Of a stretch of DNA of 64,000 nt, positions 35,895 to 47,380 are shown one piece after another (within the stretch, counting starts at the first letter, position 1; each line of letters begins with the position of its first letter). Origin of the DNA: Kitasatospora sp. MAP12-44 (GTDB lineage Bacteria; Actinomycetota; Actinomycetes; Streptomycetales; Streptomycetaceae); NCBI RefSeq assembly GCF_029892095.1, contig NZ_JARZAE010000004.1, forward strand, positions 7,626,001 through 7,690,000. The letters run 5' to 3'. The notes beneath the pieces were generated by a model that made no database searches, was not told the DNA's origin, and saw only the letters and a program-made list of their open reading frames with translations. The translations under genes were made by a program, and so were the position numbers.

Positions 35895-36302
35895 CTACAG
35901 GTCGACCAGTCCGTTCATCAGGTTGTCCATCGGCGCGGTGGCGACGCCCTCGTCGCCCACCCCGGCGCTGCTGCCGTTGTGCGAGCCGACGGTGTTGTCG
36001 TTGGCGGCGTTGAAGAGGTCGTCCCCGGCCACCTGGTTGCGGTCGCCGATCAGGACCATGCCGTTGGCGCCCGGCGAGGTGTCCCCGGAGACGTTGTCCC
36101 CGACGCCGGCGTCCGTGCCGTTGTGCGAGCCGACCGTGTTGTTGTGGCCCGCGTCGAAGATGTCCTGGCCGGCGATCTGGTTGTCGTCACCGATCACCAC
36201 CGCCCCACCGGAGCTCGGGACACCGGCCGAGGCGACGCCGGGCATCGCGGCGATACCGGCGGCCGCGAACGCGACGAGAGCCCACTTGAGGGTTCGGTTC
36301 AT
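35895..36302 (-). CDS. Small secreted protein with two 35-residue repeats
   Basis: 135 residues. Signal peptide MNRTLKWALVAFAAAGIAAM-PGVASA, then two near-identical units: residues 35-69 (VVIGDDNQIAGQDIFDAGHN, NTVGSHNGTDAGVGD) and 83-117 (VLIGDRNQVAGDDLFNAAND, NTVGSHNGSSAGVGD), period 48. No Cys. The Asn/Gly/Asp-rich pattern suggests a beta-helix or Ca-binding-type fold. It is not a chaplin or rodlin: their Cys pattern and GN motifs are missing. ATG 36302 follows GAAAGG; a longer frame upstream has no signal peptide. Possibly a cell-surface protein. Confidence 0.7.
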   Translation of the reverse strand: MNRTLKWALVAFAAAGIAAMPGVASAGVPSSGGAVVIGDDNQIAGQDIFDAGHNNTVGSHNGTDAGVGDNVSGDTSPGANGMVLIGDRNQVAGDDLFNAANDNTVGSHNGSSAGVGDEGVATAPMDNLMNGLVDL

Positions 36303-36651
36303 GGAATTGCCTTTCTTGTACGGTCCCTTGACTGTGCGTATGCCGACAGTAGGGTTCGGGATCACGGAGGTTGCGGACCTTCCACCGGTCGGCGGCGTGT
36401 CGTGCCACGCTCCGGCACGGTCCGGCCCGGGGCCCGTGGAAATCCGCCGAACGGGTGGCAACCGGCATGGTTCCGGGCCGGGCCGGACCTGCTCGGGCAC
36501 GATCGTGAAGCCCTGCTGTCGCTGCCGTTAAGAATTCCTCGATGGACCAGACCCCCTCCCACCAGGCAGATTGCAGGTGCCCGGGGTGGAATGGCGCCGC
36601 CGGGCTCGCTCACCTCCCGTTGTGTCACCCCATGTGTCAGGAGCAGTCGCC
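36303..36651. other. Divergent intergenic region
   Basis: 349 nt between the repeat-protein gene and tdh. The half next to the repeat-protein gene is AT-richer and likely holds its promoter. I see no further gene and no clear riboswitch. Confidence 0.5.
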
Positions 36652-37680
36652 GTGAAGGCACTCGTCAAGAAGCTGGCCGAGCCCGGACTGTGGCTGACCG
36701 ATGTCCCCGAGCCGCAGACCGGCCCCGGCGACGTGCTGATCAAGGTCCTGCGCACCGGCATCTGCGGCACCGACCTGCACATCCGCAAGTGGGACGGCTG
36801 GGCGCAGCAGACCATCAAGACGCCGCTGACGCTCGGTCACGAGTTCGTCGGCGAGGTCGTCTCGATCGGTGCGGCCGTCGCGGACATCGCCGTCGGCGAC
36901 CTGGTCAGCGGCGAGGGCCACCTGGTCTGCGGCAAGTGCCGCAACTGCCTGGCCGGCCGCCGCCACCTGTGCCGTAACACCATCGGTCTGGGCGTCGGCC
37001 GGGACGGCGCGTTCGCCGAGTACGTGGCGCTGCCCGCCTCCAACGTCTGGGTGCACCGGGTGCCGGTCGACCTGGACGTGGCGGCCATCTTCGACCCGTT
37101 CGGCAACGCGGTGCACACCGCGCTCTCCTTCCCGCTGGTCGGCGAGGACGTGCTGATCACCGGCGCGGGCCCGATCGGCATCATGGCGGCGGCCGTCGCC
37201 AAGCACGCCGGCGCGCGGCACGTGATGATCACCGACGTCAGCCCGTACCGCCTCGACCTGGCCCGCGAGGTCGGCGTGACGCTCGCGCTCAACGTGGCCG
37301 AGCACAGCATCGAGGAGGGCCAGCAGAAGCTCGGCATGCGCGAGGGATTCGACGTCGGCCTGGAGATGTCCGGCCGCCCCGAGGCGCTGCAGTCGATGAT
37401 CGCCAACATGACGCACGGCGGCAAGATCGCCATGCTCGGCCTGCCCGCCGAGGACTTCCCGGTGGACTGGGCCCGGATCGTCACCTCGATGATCACCCTG
37501 AAGGGCATCTACGGCCGCGAGATGTTCGAGACCTGGTACGCGATGTCGGTGCTGCTCGAGGGCGGCCTGGACCTCAGCCCGGTGATCACCAACCGCTACC
37601 CGGCCGCCGACTTCGACGCCGCGTTCGACGAGGCCGCCAGCGGCCGCTGCGGCAAGATCATCCTCGACTGGACCGTCTGA
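36652..37680 (+). CDS. tdh: L-threonine 3-dehydrogenase
   Basis: 342 residues, standard for zinc-dependent TDH. Oxidises threonine to 2-amino-3-ketobutyrate with NAD. Catalytic zinc ligands: Cys in TGICGTDLHI and GHEFVGEVV. Structural zinc site: CGKCRNCLAGRRHLC. NAD fold: VLITGAGPIGIMAAAVAKHA. GTG 36652 follows AGGAGCAG. It is 23 nt upstream of kbl in an operon. Confidence 0.93.
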   Translation: MKALVKKLAEPGLWLTDVPEPQTGPGDVLIKVLRTGICGTDLHIRKWDGWAQQTIKTPLTLGHEFVGEVVSIGAAVADIAVGDLVSGEGHLVCGKCRNCLAGRRHLCRNTIGLGVGRDGAFAEYVALPASNVWVHRVPVDLDVAAIFDPFGNAVHTALSFPLVGEDVLITGAGPIGIMAAAVAKHAGARHVMITDVSPYRLDLAREVGVTLALNVAEHSIEEGQQKLGMREGFDVGLEMSGRPEALQSMIANMTHGGKIAMLGLPAEDFPVDWARIVTSMITLKGIYGREMFETWYAMSVLLEGGLDLSPVITNRYPAADFDAAFDEAASGRCGKIILDWTV

Positions 37681-37703
37681 CCTTCCCCCTTTTAGGAGCC
37701 CTT

Positions 37704-38891
<1,188 letters not shown>

Positions 38892-38919
38892 CACCTGCGC
38901 ACGCTGGCAGAATGGGTAA

Positions 38920-39840
38920 GTGATCGACGCGAGACGACTGCGGACCCTGCGCGCCGTGGCGGACCACCGGACGGTGACCGCCGCGGCCGCCGCGCTCTAC
39001 CTGACCCCCTCCGCGGTGTCCCAGCAGCTCGCCGCCCTGGAGCAGGAGACCGGGCACGAGCTGCTGGCCCGGGACGGCCGGGGCGTGCGGCTGACGGCGG
39101 CGGGGGAGATCCTGGTCACCCACGCCGACGCGGTCCTCGCCCAGTTGGAACGGGCCGAGGCGGACCTCGCGGCGTACGCGGCCGGCGCGCAGGGGCAGGT
39201 CACCGTCGCCGCCTTCGCCACCGGCATCACGCTGGTGCTCGCCCCGGCGATCACCACGCTGGCCGCCGTCGCGCCGGGTGTGCGGCTGCGCGTGCTGGAC
39301 GCCGAGGGCGACGCCAGCCTGCCGATGCTGCTGGACGGCCAGGCGGACCTGGCAGTCGCCGTGGAGTACCGCGGCGCGCCCCGCGCGGACGACCGCCGGC
39401 TCACCCGGTTCCCGCTCTACGCCGAGCCGTTCGAGGCCGTGCTGCCCACCGGGCACCGGCTGGCGGCCGGGCCCGGGCCGGTCGCGATGGCCGAGCTGGC
39501 GGACGAGGCGTGGATCGGCCCCTACCCGGGCAACCCGTGCCATGACGTGGTGCTGCTGGCCTGCGAGCACGCGGGTTTCACGCCGCGCCTGATGCACTCC
39601 TCGGACGACTTCCGCGCGGTGGTCGCGCTCGCCTCGGCGGGCGCCGGGGTGGCGCTGGTGCCGCGCTCCGCGCTGACCGGCGTCGACCTCGGGCAGGTCG
39701 CGGTGCGGCCGGTGGACAGCGAGTTGGCGACCCGCAAGGTCTTCGCCGCGGTGCGCAGCGGGGCCGAGCGGCACCCGTTGATCCGGCCGGTGCTGGGTGC
39801 GCTGGCCGCGGCCGCGGACGAGCTGGCGGTCCGTTCCTGA
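38920..39840 (+). CDS. LysR-family transcriptional regulator
   Basis: 306 residues. N-terminal winged helix: RLRTLRAVADHRTVTAAAAA and LTPSAVSQQLAALEQETGHE; the C-terminal periplasmic-binding-like effector domain spans about 90-300. GTG 38920, with a weak GGGT upstream. It begins 28 nt after kbl on the same strand, so it may be co-transcribed with and regulate the threonine operon; LysR genes are more often divergent from their targets, which weakens that idea. Confidence 0.87.
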   Translation: MIDARRLRTLRAVADHRTVTAAAAALYLTPSAVSQQLAALEQETGHELLARDGRGVRLTAAGEILVTHADAVLAQLERAEADLAAYAAGAQGQVTVAAFATGITLVLAPAITTLAAVAPGVRLRVLDAEGDASLPMLLDGQADLAVAVEYRGAPRADDRRLTRFPLYAEPFEAVLPTGHRLAAGPGPVAMAELADEAWIGPYPGNPCHDVVLLACEHAGFTPRLMHSSDDFRAVVALASAGAGVALVPRSALTGVDLGQVAVRPVDSELATRKVFAAVRSGAERHPLIRPVLGALAAAADELAVRS

Positions 39841-39946
39841 CCTTGGGTCAGGCCACTGGCATATGCTGCGAGACGGCCCGGACCCGTGACCAGGCGGGCG
39901 GGGCTCCACCCTCCGCAGCCGCCAGTAGCACCCGTAGGAGCGACCG

Positions 39947-40888
39947 TTGAGTGACGCCACCCCCGAGCACCCGGACGCGTACGACCCCGCGCAAGACCTG
40001 TTGCCGGTGGCGGTGATCGGACTCGGCGACATCGCCCAGAAGGCGTACCTGCCGGTCCTCGCCGCGCTGCCGGGGCTCGATCTGCGGCTGATGACCCGCA
40101 ATCGGGCCAAGCTGGACCGGATCGGCGACGCCTACCGGATCGCCGAGCGCTTCACCGACCTCGGCGAGCTGATCGACAGCGGTGTGAGAGCCGCTTTCGT
40201 GCACGCGGCCACCGACCAGCACGTGACCATCGCCGAGCGGCTGCTGACCGCCGGCATCGACGTCTACGTGGACAAGCCGCTCGACTACCGCCTTGACGGC
40301 GCACGCCGGTTGACCGATCTCGCCGAGAACCTGGGCCGCTCGCTGATGGTCGGCTTCAACCGCCGCTACGCCCCGAGCTATGTGCAGGCCAAGGAGCGGC
40401 CGCGCGATCTGATCATCCTTCAGAAGAATCGCGAGGGTCTGCCGGAAGCCGCCCGCACCCTGGTGTTCGACGACTTCATCCACGTGGTGGATTCGCTGCG
40501 CTTCCTCGTCCCCGGCGAGATCGAGCACGTGGACGTTCGCTCCCGGACCCGCGACGGGCTGGTGGAGCATGTGGTCCTCACCCTGGCCGGCGACGGATTC
40601 ACCGCGCTGGGCATCATGAACCGGATGAGCGGCTCCACGGAGGAGGTGCTGGAGGTCTCCGGCGGCGACTCCAAGCGCGAGGTCCGCAATCTCGCCGAGG
40701 TGATCGACCACCGGGGCCAGCCCACCGTGCGCCGGCGCGGTGACTGGGTACCGGTGGCCCGTCAGCGCGGTATCGAGCAGATCGTGGTCAACTTCCTCGA
40801 CGCCGTCCGGGCCGGCAAGACCATCGACGCGCGTGATGCGCTGCGCACCCACGAGCTGTGCGAGCTGATCGTCGAGCGGATCGGGTGA
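39947..40888 (+). CDS. Gfo/Idh/MocA-family oxidoreductase
   Basis: 313 residues. NAD(P) fold at the N-terminus: PVAVIGLGDIAQKAYLPVLA, then the family's DVYVDKPLDYRLDGARRLTD (the KP motif, equivalent of EKP) and VGFNRRYAPSY. The substrate is probably a sugar or polyol, unknown. The start is TTG 39947 with GTAGGAG upstream; no better start fits. Its stop codon lies inside an array of 8-bp repeats. Confidence 0.82.
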   Translation: MSDATPEHPDAYDPAQDLLPVAVIGLGDIAQKAYLPVLAALPGLDLRLMTRNRAKLDRIGDAYRIAERFTDLGELIDSGVRAAFVHAATDQHVTIAERLLTAGIDVYVDKPLDYRLDGARRLTDLAENLGRSLMVGFNRRYAPSYVQAKERPRDLIILQKNREGLPEAARTLVFDDFIHVVDSLRFLVPGEIEHVDVRSRTRDGLVEHVVLTLAGDGFTALGIMNRMSGSTEEVLEVSGGDSKREVRNLAEVIDHRGQPTVRRRGDWVPVARQRGIEQIVVNFLDAVRAGKTIDARDALRTHELCELIVERIG

Positions 40889-40930
40889 CCGGGTGACCAC
40901 GTGACCGGGTGACCGGGTGACCGGGTGACC
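40883..40930. repeat. Six tandem 8-bp repeats (GGGTGACC) over a stop codon
   Basis: Units start at 40883, 40891, 40899 (variant ACGTGACC), 40907, 40915 and 40923. The first contains the TGA of the oxidoreductase gene; read-through frames keep hitting TGA. Confidence 0.85.
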
Positions 40931-40939
40931 GGCAAAGGG

Positions 40940-40975
40940 TGAGGGCGGCCCGCTCGAATGAGCGGGCCGCCCTCA
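40940..40975. terminator. Perfect hairpin downstream of the oxidoreductase gene
   Basis: TGAGGGCGGCCCGCTC (40940-40955), loop GAAT, GAGCGGGCCGCCCTCA (40960-40975). A 16-bp perfect stem between convergent genes. Confidence 0.88.
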
Positions 40976-41095
40976 CCTCATGGCCTCCCGGGTCCTGAGA
41001 CCCGGGCGGGAGCCCTCGCCGATGCGCCTCGTCGCGCGCGAGTCCTCGCCCTCACCCCGGCCGGGGGGTCAGGTCGTGCCTCCGTGCCTGCGTGC

Positions 41096-41695
41096 TTACG
41101 CGCTGGGGCTGTCGGTCGCGCCCGCGGAGGGCTGGCCCGAGCCGCGGGCCGGAAGCAGCGGCGCGCAGGTCTTGTACGCGGTGGCGGTGGCCGGGTCCGC
41201 GGTGTTCAGCGCGCCCAGGCCGCCGGTGGCGGGCAGGGTCACGCCGTGGTCCTTCATGCAGCTGGTGAAAGCCTGCATCGCGGTGCTGTTGAGACCGCCG
41301 TTGCCGCCACGGCCCTGGCCGCCCTTGGGGCGCAGCGAGGCGCAGGCGTCCATCGCGGCCTTCATCGCCGGGTTCGCGGAGGCGCCCGCGCCCGGGTAGC
41401 CGCCGCCGAAACCGCCGCCGTACCCGCCACCGCCGGTGCCGCCGCTGGGCGCACCACTGGGCCGGCCGCTCGGACGTCCGCTGGGCCGGGCCGGCAGGGT
41501 CACGCCGTGCTGGGACAGGCAGCTGGTGTACGCGGCCATCGCCGCGCCGCGGCTGCCCGAGGCGGAGGTGGACGGGGACGGGGAGCTGGACGAGCTCGCG
41601 GTCGCAGTCGACGACGAGGAGCAGCCGGTGAGCAGCAGCAGGCCCGAGACGAGGACGGCGCCAGCGCCGGCGGTACGGATGGTGGTCCGGGACAA
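41096..41695 (-). CDS. Lipoprotein with duplicated Cys-containing segments
   Basis: 199 residues. Lipobox LLTGC gives a lipid-anchored Cys25, then a Ser/Thr-rich linker. Two homologous segments follow: AMAAYTSCLSQHGVTLP (52-68) with NPAMKAAMDACASLRP (108-123), and AMQAFTSCMKDHGVTLP (139-155) with DPATATAYKTCAPLLP (167-182). Each half thus has two Cys in matching places. Between lie PSGRP repeats and a Gly-rich stretch. The start codon is TTG 41695, TAGGAGG about 9 nt upstream. Function unknown; I remember related streptomycete lipoproteins with this segment but no assigned role. Confidence 0.78.
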   Translation of the reverse strand: MSRTTIRTAGAGAVLVSGLLLLTGCSSSSTATASSSSSPSPSTSASGSRGAAMAAYTSCLSQHGVTLPARPSGRPSGRPSGAPSGGTGGGGYGGGFGGGYPGAGASANPAMKAAMDACASLRPKGGQGRGGNGGLNSTAMQAFTSCMKDHGVTLPATGGLGALNTADPATATAYKTCAPLLPARGSGQPSAGATDSPSA

Positions 41696-42039
41696 GGCCG
41701 GTGCCTCCTAGATACAGGGAAACGGATAGGCCGCCGGCGCCTTGCGGGGACGCAGCGCCGACGGCCCTCTGACTGAACCGCACCGTCGTTTAGGATCCCT
41801 GGGCCTTGCTGGGAATTCGCTGGGATCTAGGGCGTCCGCATTGATCGATCATGAGTGCGGATAGCGATGATGTGTGCCGTTATGTCGGATTTCTGATCGA
41901 CTCGTTCTGATGCCGCTGTCATCGAACTCCCAGCCTCTTCGTGGTCGATGGAGGTGGAAGCTTTGCGCCGGCATGGGTCTGGCAAGAAGATCACGTGCCC
42001 GATAGGTGCCCGAATGGCTGGGATCACCGCGACCGCGAA
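41696..42039. other. AT-richer intergenic stretch
   Basis: 344 nt. The right two-thirds (about 41830-42010) have clearly lower G+C than neighbours and contain TGATCGATCA (41842-41851). A 66-codon minus-strand frame crosses it, but I recognise nothing in it and do not call it. Confidence 0.4.
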
Positions 42040-42711
42040 CTACTGCGGGGCGTCGGCCGCGGGTGCACCGGGTCTGTGCGCCAGGAAGCTGACGTGCTGC
42101 CTGGTCTGCGTGCCGGTGGGCTCCTTCAGCAGCCGTGAGGTGACGACCAGCCCGGCCGCGCCCAGCAGTTCGGCGACACGGTCGGGAGGCAGCAGGTGGG
42201 ACTCGAGGGACACCGGGTGGCCGTACGCGTGCCGCAGCTGCCGCAGCTCGTCGCCGACGTGCGTCCCCAGCAGGAGGTGACCGCCCGGTGCCAGCGTCCG
42301 GTGGAACTCGCTGAACACCGCGGACAGGTGCTCCAGCGGGGTGTGGTGGGTGGAGTACCAGGCGAGGATGCCGCCGAGTTCGCCGTCCGCGAGATCCAGC
42401 GCCGCCATCGAGCCCGTACGGAACCGCAGGTGAGGATAGCCGCGCCGGGCCACCTCGACCATCGCGGGCGAGAGGTCGACGCCGAACGCCGGCACGCCGA
42501 GCCCGTCCAGGTACGCCGTCAAGTAGCCCGGCCCGCAACCAAGATCAGCGACCGGCCGGTCCCCGGCGCGCTGGACGAGCTCGGCGAACGCCGTCAGCAC
42601 CGCACGGTCCAGCGGACTGCCCGCGAGCCAGTCCCTGTTCAGCTCCGCGTAGTCGGCGGCGACGGTGTCGTAGGACGCCCGAGTGGCGGCCAGGTACGAG
42701 TGCTCAGTCAT
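42040..42711 (-). CDS. Class I SAM-dependent methyltransferase (UbiE/BioC-like)
   Basis: 223 residues. Motif I: PVADLGCGPGYLTAYLDGLG (about 50-69), then FGVDLSPAMVEVARRGYPHL and the post-motif EFHRTLAPGGHLLLGTHVGD. ATG 42711 has GGTGGGG upstream; GTG 42720 is a possible alternative. The substrate is unknown. The resemblance to BioC is only at the fold level, so I do not link it to biotin synthesis. Confidence 0.8.
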   Translation of the reverse strand: MTEHSYLAATRASYDTVAADYAELNRDWLAGSPLDRAVLTAFAELVQRAGDRPVADLGCGPGYLTAYLDGLGVPAFGVDLSPAMVEVARRGYPHLRFRTGSMAALDLADGELGGILAWYSTHHTPLEHLSAVFSEFHRTLAPGGHLLLGTHVGDELRQLRHAYGHPVSLESHLLPPDRVAELLGAAGLVVTSRLLKEPTGTQTRQHVSFLAHRPGAPAADAPQ

Positions 42712-42890
42712 GCGCCCCACCGTAGCGAGCCCTCGCGCGCGCGGCCTCGCAGCAGAGACCCTGGCGCGACCTGGCCCTGCTCCACGCCGCGAAGCAGCAG
42801 AGAGACGCGCTCGTCACCCTCGGGGCCGGGCGGCCGACGCCGGGTGCTCCGACGTCGACCGCTGCTCCGCTGTGATCCGAACGCGAGGAC

Positions 42891-43283
42891 CTAGAAGCAG
42901 TTCCAGTAGCTGGTCCAGTCGCCCGAGCCGTTCGGGGTGCCGCGCCAGCGCCAGCAGCCGCTGGACAGGGGGCTCCAGCCGGTGGACGCGTACTGGTAGT
43001 AGGGCTGGTAGTCGCCGCCGTCCGGGAAGCCGGACGGGTTGTAGAGCTCCGCCATGGTCCAGGCCTGGTGGCCGGTCTGGTTCCACGTGTTGACGCAGAG
43101 GCTTCCGCCGTCGTACGAGCGGATCAGGCGCGTGCTGAAGCCGTTGGCGTCGTGTTGCGCGATGACGTTCCCGTTGCAGTAGCCGTTCGCCGCCTGGGCG
43201 GCGGTCGGCAGACTGACCGTCAGTGCAGCGGTCACCGCCACCGCCGCGCCGAGCCCGGCCAGCCGTCGTCGTATCGCCTTCAA
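42891..43283 (-). CDS. Small secreted aromatic-rich protein with four cysteines
   Basis: 130 residues: signal peptide (1-31, ending PTAAQA-A) and a mature part of about 99 residues rich in Trp, Tyr, Asn and Gly, with C36, C63, C110 and C129, probably two disulphides. Sequence such as CVNTWNQTGHQAWTMAELYN and CWRWRGTPNGSGDWTSYWNC. It does not match spore-associated protein A or known inhibitors I remember. The start is TTG 43283 with GGGGG upstream; a longer open frame to 43418 puts the signal peptide in the middle and is rejected. Confidence 0.65.
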   Translation of the reverse strand: MKAIRRRLAGLGAAVAVTAALTVSLPTAAQAANGYCNGNVIAQHDANGFSTRLIRSYDGGSLCVNTWNQTGHQAWTMAELYNPSGFPDGGDYQPYYQYASTGWSPLSSGCWRWRGTPNGSGDWTSYWNCF

Positions 43284-43443
43284 GGTGGTGCCCCCGTATC
43301 CCCGTGTCCATGTGGCGGACCCCTGGCGGGGCCCACCCGTGCTGATCACGAAGGCTAGGGGCTCGGGAAGTCGGGCAGCAGGGTGGAATCGGCCGAAGAC
43401 CCGTAGGTTTTCGGCCAACCGGAGCGCGGGTTGTCGACCCGCC

Positions 43444-43878
43444 TCAGCTGGGTTCGGTCGGCGGGTACGGCTGTTCGTCCTCGCGGCGGGCCAGACCGTG
43501 GCCCGTGACGCGCCAGGCGAGGCTGTGGCAGGTCAGGGCCCACGTTTCGGGTGCTCGTCGGAGCCGATCCAGCCAGTCCCGGAGTTCGGGGAGCGCGTGC
43601 TCACGCAGGATGCCGCGGGCGTGGGCCCGTTCGCCGGCCGGGAGCGGGGTGATGCTGATCCGCACAGGCGACAACTCGGCTGGGGACCTGCTGTATCCGT
43701 AGTTCGAGAAGGTCACGCTGTTCCGTGAGACCTGCAGGAGCGTGCTGTCGTGCTGAGGATGCTCGTAGAAGCTGAGACGGACCTCATCCATCAGCGGCTC
43801 GCCCAGCACCGCGCGGATGTCCGTCGGCGTGAGCGGCCACGACAGGTGGCGTGGCAGTCTGCGGTTACGAGCTGGCAT
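43444..43878 (-). CDS. Conserved hypothetical protein
   Basis: 144 residues from ATG 43878 (MPARNRRLPRHLSWPLTPTD). The middle (VRLSFYEHPQHDSTLLQVSR, NSVTFSNYGYS) looks like a small globular protein, and the end (ALPELRDWLDRLRRAPETWA) is helical. No signal peptide, no known motif. The ribosome-binding site is weak. The frame continues upstream through the divergent AtuA-like gene and is not coding there. Confidence 0.5.
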   Translation of the reverse strand: MPARNRRLPRHLSWPLTPTDIRAVLGEPLMDEVRLSFYEHPQHDSTLLQVSRNSVTFSNYGYSRSPAELSPVRISITPLPAGERAHARGILREHALPELRDWLDRLRRAPETWALTCHSLAWRVTGHGLARREDEQPYPPTEPS

Positions 43879-44022
43879 GCACCGGAGAGTGGCACATGCC
43901 CTGGCGGAAGCGCATGCGAGTTTCGACACCGCCGGCGGCTGCGGGCTGGAGAACAAGCATGCATGATTGCTTTTTTCGTTCATCGCTGCCACGCTTCCCA
44001 CGAGCGGACGAAGGGGTGCGTG

Positions 44023-45758
44023 GTGGGCGAACTCGGGTCGGGGCAAGGGCAGATGCTGCGGGTCGGCAATGCCTCGGGGTTTTACGGGGACCGGTTCTCG
44101 GCGGTGCGGGAGATGTTGACCGGCGGGCCGCTGGACGTGCTGACCGGGGACTATCTCGCCGAGCTGACCATGCTGATCCTGGCGCGGGACCGGCTGAAGG
44201 ACCCGCGGGCGGGGTATGCCAAGACCTTTCTGCGGCAGCTGGAGGAGTGCCTGGGGCTGGCCGTCGAGCGCGGGGTGCGCATCGTGGTAAACGCGGGCGG
44301 GCTGAACCCGGGTCGACTGGCCGAGGCGATCCGGGAGTTGGCGCAGGCGCAGGGGCTGGCGCTGCGGGTCGCGCACGTCGAGGGGGACGATCTGCTGCCC
44401 CGGGCGGGCGAGTTCACCGATGCGACGACCGGGCTGCTCGCTGCGAACGCCTACCTCGGGGCCTGGGGGATCGCCCGGTGCCTGCGGTCCGGCGCCGAGC
44501 TGGTGGTGACCGGCCGGGTGACCGACGCGGCGCTGGTGGCCGGGCCCGCCGCCGCCCACTTCGGCTGGGGGCCACAGGACTTGGACGCTCTCGCCGGGGC
44601 CGTCGTGGCCGGCCATGTGCTGGAGTGCGGGGCGCAGGCGACCGGCGGAAACTACGCCTTCTTCGCCGAAGCCGAGCACGCCGAGCACCAGATGGCCCGT
44701 CCCGGCTTCCCGCTCGCCGAGGTCTTCGCGGACGGCAGCTGCGTGATCACCAAGCACCCGGGCACCGGCGGCGCCGTCACCACCGGCACCGTCACGGCCC
44801 AGCTGCTCTACGAGACCGGCGCCGCCCGCTATGCCGGGCCGGACGTGACGGCCCGGCTTGACACCGTACGGCTGGCGCAGGACGGCCCCGACCGGGTACG
44901 GATCAGCGGCGTGCGCGGCGAGGCCCCGCCGCCGACCCTCAAGGTCGGGCTGAACCGGATCGGCGGCTGGCGCAACGAGGTGGTCTTCGTGCTCACCGGC
45001 CTGGAGATCGAGGCCAAAGCCGCCCTGGTCCGCAGCCAGTTGGAGCAGGCGCTGGAGGGCGAGCGCCGCCCGGCGGAGGTCCGCTGGACGCTAGCCCGCA
45101 CCGACCAGCCCGACGCCCCGACCGAGCAACAGGCCAGTGCGCTACTGCAGTTGACCGTGCGCGACCAGGACGCCGGCAAGGTCGGCAGGCCCGTCGGCGC
45201 GGCCGCCGTCGAGCTGGGCCTGGCCGGCTACCCGGGCTTCCACCTCACCGCGCCGCCCGGGCCGGGCGCGCCGTACGGGGTGTTCGAGGCCGCGTACCTG
45301 GACGCCAAGCTGGTCGAGCACTGGGCCGTGCTCCCGGACGGCGCCCGCATGGCGATCGCACCCGCCGCGGTGACCCGAGAGTTGGCCGACCTCCCGCAGC
45401 CCGAGCTCCCCGAGCCGCTGCCGCAGGGCCCGACCAGGTCGGCGCCGCTCGGCCTGCTGGTCGGCGCGCGCAGCGGCGACAAGGGCGGCGACGCCAACGT
45501 CGGCCTCTGGGCCCGCAGTGAGGACGGCTGGCGCTGGCTGGCGCACACCCTCACCGTTCAGCGGCTGCGCGAACTGCTGCCCGAGGTGGCCGAGTTGCCG
45601 GTGGCCCGGCACCTGCTGCCGAACCTGTGGGCGGTCAACTTCGTGATCACCGGCCTGCTCGGCGAAGGCGTGGCCGCGCAGGCCCGGTTCGACCCGCAGG
45701 CCAAGGCGCTGGGGGAGTGGCTCCGCTCGCGTCACCTCGACATCCCGGAGGCCCTGCT

Positions 45759-45762
<4 letters not shown>
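44023..45762 (+). CDS. AtuA-like (DUF1446) acyclic terpene utilisation family protein
   Basis: 579 residues. The N-terminal DUF1446 region (GNASGFYGDRFSAVREMLTG, LDVLTGDYLAELTMLILARD, VVNAGGLNPGRLAEAIRELA, VVTGRVTDAALVAGPAAAHF) is followed by a C-terminal AtuA domain (GLLVGARSGDKGGDANVGLW). AtuA is required for acyclic terpene growth in Pseudomonas, but its reaction is not well defined. GTG 44023 lies 6 nt after AAGGGG; GTG 44020 is possible. It overlaps the carboxylase beta gene by 4 bp (GTGA), so it is the first gene of the operon. Confidence 0.85.
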
Positions 45763-47357
<1,595 letters not shown>

Positions 47358-47380
47358 GAGAGCGTGTGAGGGAGCAACGG

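Noticed and set aside
35895..36302. Small repeat protein as a chaplin or rodlin
   Set aside because: No Cys pair, no chaplin GN motif, and the repeat is unlike rodlin sequence.
41827..42027. 66-codon minus-strand frame in the AT-richer gap
   Set aside because: No ribosome-binding site, no recognisable similarity and no partner; not enough to call a gene.
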